A stretch of DNA of 64,000 nucleotides from assembly GCF_027595985.1 (NCBI RefSeq), contig NC_073313.1, positions 113,537,552 through 113,601,551 of the forward strand, given 5' to 3'. The translations under genes were made by a program, and so were the position numbers. The stretch's first letter is position 1, and every line of letters starts with the position of its first letter. The notes beneath the pieces are model-generated. The model did no database searches and was not told the origin of the DNA. It saw nothing but the letters and a program-made list of their open reading frames with translations. The DNA comes from Sorex araneus. Its lineage: Eukaryota; Chordata; Mammalia; Eulipotyphla; Soricidae. Positions 55,252-64,000 of this stretch are shown one piece after another.

Positions 55252-58200
55252 CTATATGTCATAGAAGAGTGCAATCTTTCTATGTCTGTCTCTCTCTTTC
55301 TGACTCATTTCACTTACCATGAAACTTTTCATGCCGATCCACTTAAATAAAAAAATTGTGACCTCCTTTTTTCTAACAGCTGCATAGTATTCCATTGTAT
55401 AGATGTACCAAAGTTTCCTCAACCAGTCATCTGTTCTAGGGCATTCGGGTTTTTTCCAGATTCTGGCTATTGTAAACAGTACTGCAATGAACATACATGT
55501 GCATATGCCATTTCGATTATACTTTTTTGCCTCTCTGGGATATATTCCCAGCAGTGGTATTGCTGGGTCAAATGGGAGCTCAATTTCTAATTTTTTGAGA
55601 ATCGTCCATATTGTTATCCAGAAGGGCTGAACCAGTCGGCATTCCCACCAGCAGTGTAGAAGGGTCCCTTTCTCCCCACATCCTCTCCAACAGCGGTTGC
55701 TTTTGTTCTTTTGGATGTGCGCTAGTCTCTGTGGTGTGAGGTGGTATCTTGTGGTTGTTTTGATCTGCATCTCTCTAATGATTAGTGATGTAGAGCACTT
55801 TTTCATGTGCCTTTTGGCCATTCGTATTTCTTCTTTGGTGAAGTTTCTGTTCATTTCTTCGCCCCATTTTTTGATGGGGTTGGATGTTTTCTTCTTGTAG
55901 AGTTCAACCAGTGCTTTATATACCATTGATATCAACCCCTTATCTGATGGGTATTGTGTAAATATCCTTTCCCATTCTGCGGATAGTCTTTGGATTCTGG
56001 TCACTGTATCTTTTGCGGTGCAGAAGCTTTTTAGTTTAATGTAGTCCCATTTGTTGATCTCTGTTTTTACTAGATTGCTTAGTTCTGTGTCACCTTTGAA
56101 GATACCTTTATCTTCAATATCGTGGAGGGTTTTGCCGAACTTGTCTTCAATGTACCTTATGGTTTGTGGTCTAATGTTGAGGTCTCTAATCCATTTTGAT
56201 CTGACTTTTGTGCATGGTGTCAGGTCAAGGTCTACGCCCATTTTTTTGCATGTGGTTGTCCAGTTGTGCCAGCACCATTTGTTAAAGAGGCTTTCCTTGC
56301 TCCACTTCACATCTCTTGCTCCCTTATCAAAGATTAGATGATCATACATTTGGGGTTGTGTGTAAGGGTATTCCACCCTGTTCCATTGGTCTACGGCTCT
56401 GCCTTTGTTCGAGTACCATGCTGTTTTAATTGTTACTGCTTTGTAGTAAAGATTGAGGTTGGGGAGGGTGATGCCTCCCATCGTCTTTTTCCCAAGAATT
56501 GTTTTAGCTATCCTTGGACGTTTGTTGTTCCATATGAATTTTAAGATTGCTTGATCCATTTCTTTGAAGAATGTCATGGGTATACTTATAGGGATCGCGT
56601 TGAATCTGTATAATGCTTTGGGGAGTATTGCCATTTTGACAACATTAATTCTCCCTATCCACGAGCAGGGTATATGTTTCCATTTCCTCATGTCCTCTTT
56701 GATTTCATGGAGTAGCGTTTTGTAGTTTTCTTTGTAGAGGTCTTTTACTTCCTTGGTTAAGCTGATTCCGAGGTACTTGATTTTCTGGGGCACGATTGTG
56801 AATGGGATTGCTTTTTTTATGTCCCTTTCCTCTGCCTCATTGTTTGCATATATGAAGGCCATGGATTTTTGGGTATTGATTTTGTAGCCTGCAACTTTAC
56901 TGTATAAGTCTATTGTTTCTAAGAGTTTCTTAGTAGAGGTTTTAGGCTTCTCTAGATATAGTATCATATCGTCTGCAAATAGTGAGAGTTTGATTTCTTC
57001 CTTTCCTATCTGGATGCCCTTAATCTCTTTTTCTTGTCTAATAGCTATCGCAAGTACTTCCAGTACTATATTGAAGAGGAGTGGTGAGAGTGGGCATCCT
57101 TGTCTTGTGCCTGATCTCAGAGGAAAGGCCCTTAGGTTTTCCCCGTTGAGGATATTGCGTGCCGTAGGCTTGTGATAGATGGCTTCGACTATCTTGAGAA
57201 AAGTTCCTCCAAACCCCATTTTGGCGAGGGTTTTCATCATGAAAGGATGTTGGATCTTGTCAAATGCTTTCTCTGCACCTATTGATATGATCATATGGTT
57301 TTTATCTTTGCTTTTATTGATATGGTGGATTATGTTGATTGATTTACGAATGTTAAACCATCCTTGCATCCCCGGGATGAATCCCACTTGGTCGTGATGT
57401 ATGATCTTTTTGATGAGTTGTTGGATCCTATTTGCCAGTATTTTGTTGAGGATCTTCGCATCGGTGTTCATCAGGGATATTGGTCTGTAATTTTCTTTCT
57501 TAGTGGTGTCTTTGTTTGCTTTTGGTATTAGGGAGATGTGTGTTTCATAGAAACTGTTTGGGAGATTTCCCGTTTTTTCAATTTCCTGGAAAAGTTTGAG
57601 GAAAACAGGCAGCAGGTCTTCTTTAAATGTTTGGAAGAATTCGCCAGTGAAACCATCTGGGCCTGGGCTTTTGTTTTTGGGGAGGTTTTTGATCACAGTT
57701 TCAATTTCCTTAACATTGATGGGTCTATTCAGGTATTCCAAGTCTTCTTTGTTCAGTCTTGAGAGATTGTAGGAATCGAGGAATCCATCCATTTCTTTTA
57801 GGTTCTCCTGTTTTGTGGCATATAGACTTTCGAAGTAGTCTCTAATGATCTTTTGAATCTCACTGGTTTCTGTTATGATGTCCCCCTTTTCATTTCTGAT
57901 TCGATTTATTAGGGTTCTTTCTCTTTCTTTCTTTGTGAGTCTTGCTAGCGGTTTATCAATCTTGTTTATTTTCTCGAAGAACCAGCTCTTTGTTTCATTG
58001 ATCTTTCGAATTGTCTTTTTGGTTTCCATGTCATTAATTTCTGCTCTAATTTTTATTATTTCTTTCCTTCGATCTGGTTTGGGTTCCTTTTTCTGGTCCT
58101 TTTCTAAGGTCTTGAGTCGTGAAGTCAGGCTGTCTATGTGGGCCCTTTCTTCCTTCCTGAGGAATGCTTGGAGAGCTATAAATTTTCCCCTTAACACGGC

Positions 58201-59070
58201 TTTAGCTGCGTCCCATAGGTTTTGGCAGCTCGTGTCTTCATTCTCATTTGTTTCTAAGTATTTTTTGATTTCTTCCTTGATTTCCTTCCTGACCCACTCA
58301 TTGTTCAACATTGAATTGTTTAATTTCCAAGTGTTTGACTTGATTCTCCGTGTCAGTGAGTGGTTAGCTTCTATCTTCAGCGCATCGTGGTCTGAAAAGA
58401 TGGTTGATACGATTTCTATTTTTCCGATTCTATTGAGGTATGTTCTAGGGGCCAGTACATGATCTATTTTAGAAAATGTTCCGTGTGCACTGGAAAAGAA
58501 TGTGTATTCTTTCTTTTGGGGGTGTAAGGCCCTGTATAGGTCTATTAGGCCTCTCTCTTCAATTTCTTCTTTCAGAGTCAGTGTTTCCTTGTTGAGTTTT
58601 GTTCTTGTCGATCTATCTAGAGGCGATAAGGCCATATTGAAGTCTCCGACTACTATTGTGCTGTTAGTGATGTCCTCTTTGAAGTCTGCTAGGAGTTGTT
58701 TTAAATATTTAGCTTGTCGCTCATTAGGTGCATATATGTTTAAGAGTGTGATTTCTTCCTGTTGTACATATCCCTTGATAAACAGAAAATGACCTTCGCT
58801 GTCCCTTTTAATCTTTTTCAACCTGAAATCTATGTTGTCGGATATTAGGATGGCCACTCCAGCTTTTTTACGGGGGTTGTTTGCTTGCAGGATTGTTTTC
58901 CATCCTTTGACTTTGAGTCTATGTTTACTCTGTTTGTTCAGGTGTGTTTCTTGCAGGCAGCAGAATGATGGGTTTAATTTCTGGATCCATTTTGCCACTC
59001 TGTGTCTCTTTATGGGTGCATTTAGGCCGTTGACATTGAGAGAGATTATTGTGATAGGATTTGGTTTCAT
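55252..59070 (-). CDS. L1 ORF2p: endonuclease/reverse transcriptase with motif A Asp to Gly
   Basis: This frame encodes the L1 replicase (1272 aa from the ATG at 59070; human ORF2p is about 1275). Upstream in-frame codons extend to a GTG at 59106 but contain no ATG, so 59070 is preferred. The endonuclease is residues 1-230 with all expected catalytic positions: N12, E41, D143, N145, D203, D227, H228. The reverse transcriptase is about residues 490-770, with motif [11 protein letters not shown] and motif C FADD (698-701) intact. Motif A reads ISIGAEKAF, with Gly598 (codon GGT, 57277-57279) where L1 elements have the first metal-binding Asp; L1-c in this window keeps Asp. The C-terminal cysteine motif CX3CX7HX4C is at 1127 onward. 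It is an intact frame but predicted RT-deficient; endonuclease activity could persist. Confidence 0.93.
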   Translation of the reverse strand: MKPNPITIISLNVNGLNAPIKRHRVAKWIQKLNPSFCCLQETHLNKQSKHRLKVKGWKTILQANNPRKKAGVAILISDNIDFRLKKIKRDSEGHFLFIKGYVQQEEITLLNIYAPNERQAKYLKQLLADFKEDITNSTIVVGDFNMALSPLDRSTRTKLNKETLTLKEEIEERGLIDLYRALHPQKKEYTFFSSAHGTFSKIDHVLAPRTYLNRIGKIEIVSTIFSDHDALKIEANHSLTRRIKSNTWKLNNSMLNNEWVRKEIKEEIKKYLETNENEDTSCQNLWDAAKAVLRGKFIALQAFLRKEERAHIDSLTSRLKTLEKDQKKEPKPDRRKEIIKIRAEINDMETKKTIRKINETKSWFFEKINKIDKPLARLTKKERERTLINRIRNEKGDIITETSEIQKIIRDYFESLYATKQENLKEMDGFLDSYNLSRLNKEDLEYLNRPINVKEIETVIKNLPKNKSPGPDGFTGEFFQTFKEDLLPVFLKLFQEIEKTGNLPNSFYETHISLIPKANKDTTKKENYRPISLMNTDAKILNKILANRIQQLIKKIIHHDQVGFIPGMQGWFNIRKSINIIHHINKSKDKNHMIISIGAEKAFDKIQHPFMMKTLAKMGFGGTFLKIVEAIYHKPTARNILNGENLRAFPLRSGTRQGCPLSPLLFNIVLEVLAIAIRQEKEIKGIQIGKEEIKLSLFADDMILYLEKPKTSTKKLLETIDLYSKVAGYKINTQKSMAFIYANNEAEERDIKKAIPFTIVPQKIKYLGISLTKEVKDLYKENYKTLLHEIKEDMRKWKHIPCSWIGRINVVKMAILPKALYRFNAIPISIPMTFFKEMDQAILKFIWNNKRPRIAKTILGKKTMGGITLPNLNLYYKAVTIKTAWYSNKGRAVDQWNRVEYPYTQPQMYDHLIFDKGARDVKWSKESLFNKWCWHNWTTTCKKMGVDLDLTPCTKVRSKWIRDLNIRPQTIRYIEDKFGKTLHDIEDKGIFKGDTELSNLVKTEINKWDYIKLKSFCTAKDTVTRIQRLSAEWERIFTQYPSDKGLISMVYKALVELYKKKTSNPIKKWGEEMNRNFTKEEIRMAKRHMKKCSTSLIIREMQIKTTTRYHLTPQRLAHIQKNKSNRCWRGCGEKGTLLHCWWECRLVQPFWITIWTILKKLEIELPFDPAIPLLGIYPREAKKYNRNGICTCMFIAVLFTIARIWKKPECPRTDDWLRKLWYIYTMEYYAAVRKKEVTIFLFKWIGMKSFMVSEMSQKERDRHRKIALFYDI

Positions 59071-59112
59071 ATTTCTGTGGTATTTGTTGTTTTTATGTGG
59101 CTCCACCTTGTC

Positions 59113-60063
59113 TTACAGTAGCCCCTTTAGACCTTCTTTCAAGTTTGGTTTTGAGTCTATGAAGGACCTGAGCTGTTGTTTATCTGAGAAGTAGTGTATG
59201 GTTCCCTCGAGTTTGAGTGAGAGTTTAGCCGGATAAAGTATTCTTGGTGAGGCATTCATTTCGTTGAGTCTTTTCACTATGTCCCACCATTGTCTTCGGG
59301 CTCGGAGGGTTTCCTCTGACAGGTCTGCTGTAAATCTGAGGGGTGCTCCTTTGTATGTAATTTCCTTCTTTGACCTTGCTGCTTGCAGAATTGTGTCTCT
59401 ATCCATAGCATCCATCATTCTGACTATGATATGCCTTGGAGTCTTTTTATTCGGGTCTCTTTTTGCTGGTACTCTTCGGACTCCTTGTATCTGGATGCCT
59501 GCCTTCTCCAGCTCTGGGAATTTCTTAGCAATGATGTCTTTGACTGTGTTTTTTTCATTGGGCTTACTTCCCTGTGGTTCTGGTACTCCAATGATTCTTA
59601 TGTTGTTTCTCTTGAAGTCATCCCCCAGGGCTCTGATTCGCTCTATAGCCATTTTGAGGTCTTTGGCCATGATTTGTTGTTGTCTATAAGCTTTCTGCAG
59701 CTCATCTTCCAGGTCGCTGATTCTTTCTTCAGCTGTAGTCATTCTACTGTTGAGGGCATCTAGAGAGATTTTTAATTCGTCTACCGATTCCTTTATTTGT
59801 GTGACTTCCGTTCGTAGGTTTGAGATTTCTGTTCTCATTTCTTCCTGTATTTTCTTGGTGGACCGTTCCAGTGCTTCATTCATCTCCTCCCTTAGTTTAT
59901 TGGATGTCTGTTCCATGGTTGCTTGGAGTAGGTCGACTCTCCTACAGATCTCCTCTCTAAATTGTTTATCTGAGAGGTCGTAGATGTGAGTAGCCCCCAT
60001 TGATGTTTCTGGAATTTCTCCTTCTCCCTCTCTTGGTGGAGGGGATTTTCGCTGCTTCTTCAT
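59113..60063 (-). CDS. L1 ORF1p: RNA-binding chaperone
   Basis: This 316-aa frame (human 338, mouse about 357) starts at ATG 60063 and ends TAA at 59113-59115, 42 bases before the ORF2 ATG, the usual bicistronic arrangement. It has a basic N-terminus (1-20), a long heptad-rich coiled coil (about 35-150) for trimerisation, an RRM starting NNIRIIGVPE (153-162) and extending to about 245, and a C-terminal domain (246-316) with the conserved RARRQWW (254-260). ORF1p binds its own RNA in cis and forms the ribonucleoprotein needed for retrotransposition. No disabling change is seen, so it could still supply ORF1p in trans. Confidence 0.95.
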   Translation of the reverse strand: MKKQRKSPPPREGEGEIPETSMGATHIYDLSDKQFREEICRRVDLLQATMEQTSNKLREEMNEALERSTKKIQEEMRTEISNLRTEVTQIKESVDELKISLDALNSRMTTAEERISDLEDELQKAYRQQQIMAKDLKMAIERIRALGDDFKRNNIRIIGVPEPQGSKPNEKNTVKDIIAKKFPELEKAGIQIQGVRRVPAKRDPNKKTPRHIIVRMMDAMDRDTILQAARSKKEITYKGAPLRFTADLSEETLRARRQWWDIVKRLNEMNASPRILYPAKLSLKLEGTIHYFSDKQQLRSFIDSKPNLKEGLKGLL

Positions 60064-60617
60064 ATTATTACGGAAGTATAGAGTTGGAGCTTTGTAGTTA
60101 TTTATTCCTTTTTCTTCTTGTGGAAAGAAGGTTTTCTGATCGTGCTAAACTTGCCTTATTAACTGACAGCTTTTATAGTGTCGGACTAAGCTAATGGCTA
60201 TTTTGCGTGTTTGAGATCGCAAAAGTGAATTTTCAAAAAAATACAAGTACCGATTGAGCTGAGGTAACAAAGAATAACTGCGGCCACTCTGAGAGGAGGC
60301 CACGCCCACTTTTAGAACACGCCCACTAAGATACGGGACACGCCCCCAGTGTCTTCCTGCGAGGGCGGGCCGCAGTTAGGGGGCCCGGTGAGGAGCCGGG
60401 GCAAGGAGGACACGGGCTGGGGCGGCTGGAGGGTCTCGGGGAGTCCAGGCGGCGGGAGGTGGGGTCGGGAGGGCGTGGCCGAGGGTCTGGGACGGTACCT
60501 GCGAGGGCGGGCCGCAGTTAGGGGGCCCGGTGAGGAGCCGGGGCGCGGAGGGCACGGGCTGGGGTGGCTGGAGGGTCTCGGGGAGTCCAGGCGGCGGGAA
60601 TTGGGGTCGGGAGGGCC
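60064..60617 (-). promoter_or_regulatory. L1 5' UTR / internal promoter
   Basis: This is the 5' UTR of the full-length L1. The ORF1-proximal 290 bases are AT-rich with 'gaggccacgcccac' GC/CACCC-type motifs near 60294-60310. The 5' end consists of GC-rich monomers. L1 5' UTRs hold the sense promoter, and in rodents monomer number sets its strength. By analogy this region should drive minus-strand transcription. The same region occurs as a separate fragment at 23930-24410. Confidence 0.8.
60358..60617 (-). repeat. Tandem ~142-bp L1 promoter monomers (1.8 copies)
   Basis: The unit starting 'tgcgagggcgggccgcag' occurs at 60358 and again at 60500 (period 142). The second unit is cut at 60617, the element's 5' end. 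The two are about 95 percent identical by eye. Partial 5'-most monomers are typical of monomer-type L1s. Confidence 0.93.
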
Positions 60618-61826
60618 TAATTTATTTATTTTTTAATTAGTGAATCACCGTGAGGGTACTGTTACAGATTTATACATTTTCTTGCTCATGTTTCCCTCAT
60701 ATAATGTTCAAGAACCCATCCCTTCACCAGTGCCCATTCTCCACCAATAAAACCAGTATCCCTCCCACTGCCAATCCCATCTCCCCACACCCCACCCTGC
60801 CTCTGTGGCAGGGCATTCCAATTTGTTCTCTCTCTATCCTTTTGGGTGTTGTGGTTTGCAGTAGGGGTGTTGAGTGGCCATTGTGTTCAGTCTCTAGTAT
60901 ACTTTCAGCACAAATCACCCTTCCTGCGCATGGCCTCCAGCCACATTTTACTTGGTGTTCCCTTCTCTATCTGAGCTGCCTTTTCCCCAGAATGTGAGGC
61001 CAGCTTCCAAGCCATGGAGTCAACCTCCTGGTACTTGTTTCTACTATTCTTGGGTGTTAGTCTCCCATTCTGTTACTTTATATTCCACAGATGAGTGCAA
61101 TCTTTCTATGTCTGTTTCTCTCTTTCTGACTCATTTCACTTAGCATGATACTTTCCATATTGATCCACTTATATGCAAAGTTCATGACTTCATTTATTCT
61201 AACAGCTGCATATTATTCCATTGTATAGATGTACCAAAGTTTCTTTAACCAGTCATCTGTTCTAGGGCACTCGGGTTTTTTCCAGATTCTGGCTATTGTA
61301 AACAGTGCTGCGATGAACATATAAGTGCAGATGTCATTTCAACTATATTTTTTGCTTCTCCGGGATATATTACCAGCAGTGGTATTGGTGGGTCAAATGG
61401 GAGCTCAATTTCTAATTTTTTTAGAAGCATCCATATTGTTTTCCAAAAGGGCTGAACCAGTTGGCATTCCCACCAGGAGTGTAGAAGGGCCCCTTTCTCC
61501 CCACATCCTCTCCAACAGTGGTTGCTTTTGTTCTTTGGATGTGTGCCATTCTCCTTGGTGTGAGGTGGTATCTCATGGTTGTTTTAATCTGCATATCCCT
61601 GATGATTAGTGATGTAGAGCACTTTTTCATGTGCCCTTTGGCCATTCGTATCTCTTTCTTGGGAAAGTTTCTGTTCATTTATTTGCCCCATTTTCTGATT
61701 GGATTGGATTTTTTCTTCTTGTAGAGTTCAACCAGTGCCTTATATACCCTTGATATCAACCCCTTATCGGATGGTATAGGGTGAATATCCTTTCGCATTC
61801 TGTACATTGTCTCTGTATTCTGGTCA

Positions 61827-61841
61827 ACAGTGATATAGTTT
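61827..61841. repeat. Target-site duplication, right copy, of the outer L1
   Basis: acagtgatatagttt, identical to 54745-54759. Confidence 0.9.
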
Positions 61842-62230
61842 TTATGTGTCATATCTTGCCCAAATGCTTTGTAAATACAGAGTACACTAACTCACTGACT
61901 CATCTAAGCTGCATTTGGAAGACCCTTCGCTCGGCCTTCTGGAAACCAAAGATGAACAGTTCTTAAGCAAGAGTTCCTTGAGGTCCTACTTGGGCACTAA
62001 AGTGATATGGGATAGCTTAATAATTATACATCTGAATTAAGATGGCTTGATTTGTAAGTGTGAGATGCAGTTATATAATCTTCTTGGCGCCAGGTCCTAC
62101 TTTTACATACTGGTAAAAATAAACAATTATGAATTTGTAATTTTTCTGATCACCTCTATATCAGTTTATTTGTTGCACAAATGCCTTCTGTCATATGTAT
62201 CATAATCACTTAAGACACAATAATCCACCT
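61842..62230. other. Unique stretch, no gene seen
   Basis: AT-rich and non-coding. Confidence 0.4.
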
Positions 62231-62245
62231 TGAAATGGCTATTTT

Positions 62246-63382
62246 GTTTTCATTTATTTTTAAAATTTTTTTGAATCACCATGTGGAAAGTTACAAAGTT
62301 CTCAGGCTTATGTCTCAGTTATACAATATTCAAACACCCATCCCTTCACCAGTGCCCATATTCCACCACCAAAAACCCCAGTATACCTCCCACCCCTGCC
62401 CCCCACCCCCAACTGCATAACTGATGAATTTCACTTCATTTTCTCTTTACCTTGATTACATTCCATATTTCAACACAAAACTCAATATTGTTGTTGGAGT
62501 TTCCCCCCAAGAAAGACAGCCCTACTACCAAGGAAGCATTTGATAATTAGTTTTCCATTGCTTAGAATGAAGAGATATGTAGCCCCACTGCTCCAAATAC
62601 ATAACTCTTTTTTTCTTTTTCCTTTTCCTTTTTTTCCCCTCATTTCCCTTCCTGCGCCTCATAGTATGGTGGATGCCATGCCGCGTTTCTCCCCAAAAAT
62701 GGGAAACAGCCGGGAAAGAAGGATATTTCCTCTTCTCGGCTGGCGTGGGGCTGTTGCTTAGTTCACTGTCTAGAGAAATGGCTGCTACTTTGATTACCTT
62801 CAATATTTCAACAAAAAACTCACTGTTATTGTTTGGAGTTTCCCCCTAAAGTCAGACCTGCTAAAAAGGAACCGTTTCACATTGCTGACAATTAAGAGAT
62901 ATTAGGTTTTGGATTTCTGTATAAATTCCAGGGAAAATTCTGCCAGAAATTGCATAGCCCAGCTCACAGTCCCAGTGCATTGCTATAAGAAGCTGCTCTG
63001 GATGCCAAAATGGGTTAGAAGGCCTCTGGAATCAAAGTCTTTAGGAGCAGAGGGTCCGTTTCGCTCTCAGCTGCTCTGGATTTATCTGGGCCGAGGGCGT
63101 GCCGGTAACACCCACTTCCCATGATTGCCTAGGAGCCTCAAAGTGTAAAAACTGTATACCTCTGGGTTTGGAGTCTTAGAAGGTGGCTCCCGCCACGTGG
63201 ATATTGCTTCTGCCGCCATTTTTGGTGCAGAAAAACAGGGTGGAGAGGAAAGATCCATCCCCGGGCAGCGCGGAGTTGTAGCCCAGCTCACAGTCCCAGT
63301 GCATTCCTGTAAGAAGCTGTTCTGGATAACAAAATGGGTTAGAAGGCCTCTGGAATCAAAGTCTTTAGGAGAAGAGAGTCCC
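62246..63382 (-). mobile_element. Composite non-autonomous retroposon (copy 3)
   Basis: It is flanked by tgaaatggctatttt (62231-62245 and 63383-63397). The minus-strand 5' end has a ~105-base unit repeated with a 322-base period (62955-63055 and 63277-63382, 'cccagctcacagtcccagtgcatt', 'aaaatgggttagaaggcctctgg'). The AT-rich middle repeats 'ttcaatatttcaacaaaaaactca'-like words (62470 and 62805), and the L1-like 3' tail is adjacent to 62246. No coding capacity is seen. Confidence 0.8.
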
Positions 63383-63397
63383 TGAAATGGCTATTTT

Positions 63398-63858
63398 ATT
63401 GAATGGGGAGGTAAGTAACATTGAGTAACTTTGTCGGGTGATTTACAGACACAATTCAATAATCCTTTAAAATTACAATCATCTATGAAGTACTAATGGT
63501 ACTCATGGCATAAGTGAGAAAAACTGGAATTAATAGGATATCTAGGTTGTTTCCATGAGGAAGTATTACTAATTCCAATCTCAGACATATTAATGGACCT
63601 GGGAGTTTAATCAAGGGGCTAAAGAAAAATTTTTTCAATGCATTTATTGAATCTCTTCCCCCTGCTGCTGCCATGTAAGCTCATTTCCCTGCCCTGTTCT
63701 GAAGATCCATCAATCTCCAGAGATCCAGTTCCTGATAATCATAATAGAATTAGATTACCAAAAAAGTGGTAGGATAGAGTGAAAACATAGAATAAAATGA
63801 ATGATTCAAAACCATCATTACATAAAGTATTCAGTGGGCTACTTTCTTTTTTTCCTTT
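63398..63858. other. Unique stretch, no gene seen
   Basis: AT-rich; short frames here have no recognised features. Confidence 0.4.
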
Positions 63859-63859
63859 T

Positions 63860-64000
63860 CTTTTTTTTTTCTCTTTGGGTCACACCCGGCAATGCACAGC
63901 GGTTACTCCTGGCTCATGCACTCAGGAATTACTCCTGACGGTGCTCAGGGGACCATATGGTATGCTGGGAATTGAACACGGGTCGGCCATGTGCAAGGCA
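63860..64000 (-). mobile_element. tRNA-derived SINE, cut by the window end
   Basis: 'ctctttgggtcacacccggcaatg' through 'gggtcggccatgtgcaaggca' is a near-consensus antisense copy with its A-tail as a T-rich tract at 63843-63872. The head lies beyond 64000. Confidence 0.93.

Larger units (their letters stand above)
54781..60617 (-). mobile_element. Full-length L1 with two open reading frames
   Basis: This 5.84-kb element has, in minus-strand order: a 5' UTR with tandem monomers (60064-60617), ORF1 (60063-59113), a 42-base spacer, ORF2 (59070-55252), a 3' UTR, and an A-rich tail of TTTA-type repeats (54781-54815). It sits in the A-tail of an older L1. The likely target duplication is taatttatttattt (54767-54780 and 60618-60631), although this is low-complexity sequence. 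No SINE interrupts it, and both frames are unbroken, so it is the youngest-looking L1 here. Its RT carries a motif A substitution (see ORF2). Confidence 0.92.
54760..61826 (-). mobile_element. Outer L1, 5'-truncated, split by the full-length L1
   Basis: The own sequence is the poly-T end at 54760-54780 plus 60618-61826, covering the 3' UTR and the ORF2 C-terminal third up to 'ctctgtattctggtca'. The 15-bp duplication at 54745-54759 and 61827-61841 shows that the two parts belong to one insertion. The full-length L1 entered its A-tail later. The ORF2 part is broken (61421-61678 is one surviving frame). Confidence 0.85.

Noticed and set aside
57875-58462. 195-codon and other long plus-strand frames over 55400-59800
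   Set aside because: They are antisense to the intact L1 ORF2/ORF1. Their hydrophobic Phe/Ser-rich composition is the usual shadow of Lys/Glu-rich coding sequence.
60349-60636. 95-codon Gly/Arg-rich plus-strand frame with internal repetition
   Set aside because: It is a translation of the tandem L1 promoter monomers.

Overview
This is mammalian nuclear DNA, most probably from a shrew (Soricidae, likely Sorex). Four observations support this: (1) about 25 copies of one tRNA-derived SINE, whose sense consensus runs from a 'gctggagcgatagcac' head through a pol III B box to a 'gtgtgacccaaaaa' end and which I associate with Sorex; (2) a degraded RTE-clade LINE of the type I recall as reported in common shrew and parasitic nematodes; (3) L1 elements with a distinctive 3' UTR; (4) a solo retroviral LTR. 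There is no bacterial-style gene content. I find no convincing intact host protein gene. Almost all long open frames are L1 coding sequence or frames antisense to it.

Layout. 0-4.4 kb: L1 fragment, then an inverted copy of a promoter/first-exon-like segment and diverged SINEs. 4.4-9.4 kb: copy 1 of a ~5 kb AT-rich duplicated block; copy 2 lies at 46.4-51.5 kb and a short third copy at 14.1-14.5 kb. 9.4-14.1 kb: several L1 fragments in both orientations. 14.1-19.3 kb: SINEs, a GACAGA microsatellite, and the direct-strand copy of the promoter/first-exon segment (16.5-18.0 kb). 19.5-33.5 kb: a single 5'-truncated antisense L1 (L1-a, about 3.8 kb of its own sequence) spread over 14 kb by nested insertions: a processed mRNA 3'-end retrocopy, another L1, a composite retroposon that itself contains an L1 5' UTR fragment, a nearly full-length L1 that itself contains a solo LTR, and a SINE. 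Target-site duplications can be read at most junctions. 33.5-46 kb: truncated L1s, a 5'-inverted (twin-primed) L1, RTE-tailed retroposons, a second composite retroposon and old L1/SINE sequence. 51.8-53.2 kb: RTE pseudogene. 54.8-61.8 kb: a full-length L1 with two open reading frames, inserted into the A-tail of an older L1. 62.2-64 kb: third composite retroposon and a SINE cut by the window edge.

How the parts relate. Two retrotransposition systems left traces here. The L1 system (ORF1p/ORF2p) made the L1 copies and probably the mRNA retrocopy and the composite retroposons. The RTE element ends, within its final codons and very short 3' UTR, in the same sequence that forms the 3' tail of the long SINEs and related retroposons, which implies RTE machinery mobilised them. 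The youngest-looking L1 keeps both frames open, but the first catalytic aspartate of its reverse transcriptase (motif A) is replaced by glycine, so it is predicted to be reverse-transcriptase dead unless this is a sequencing error or allele.
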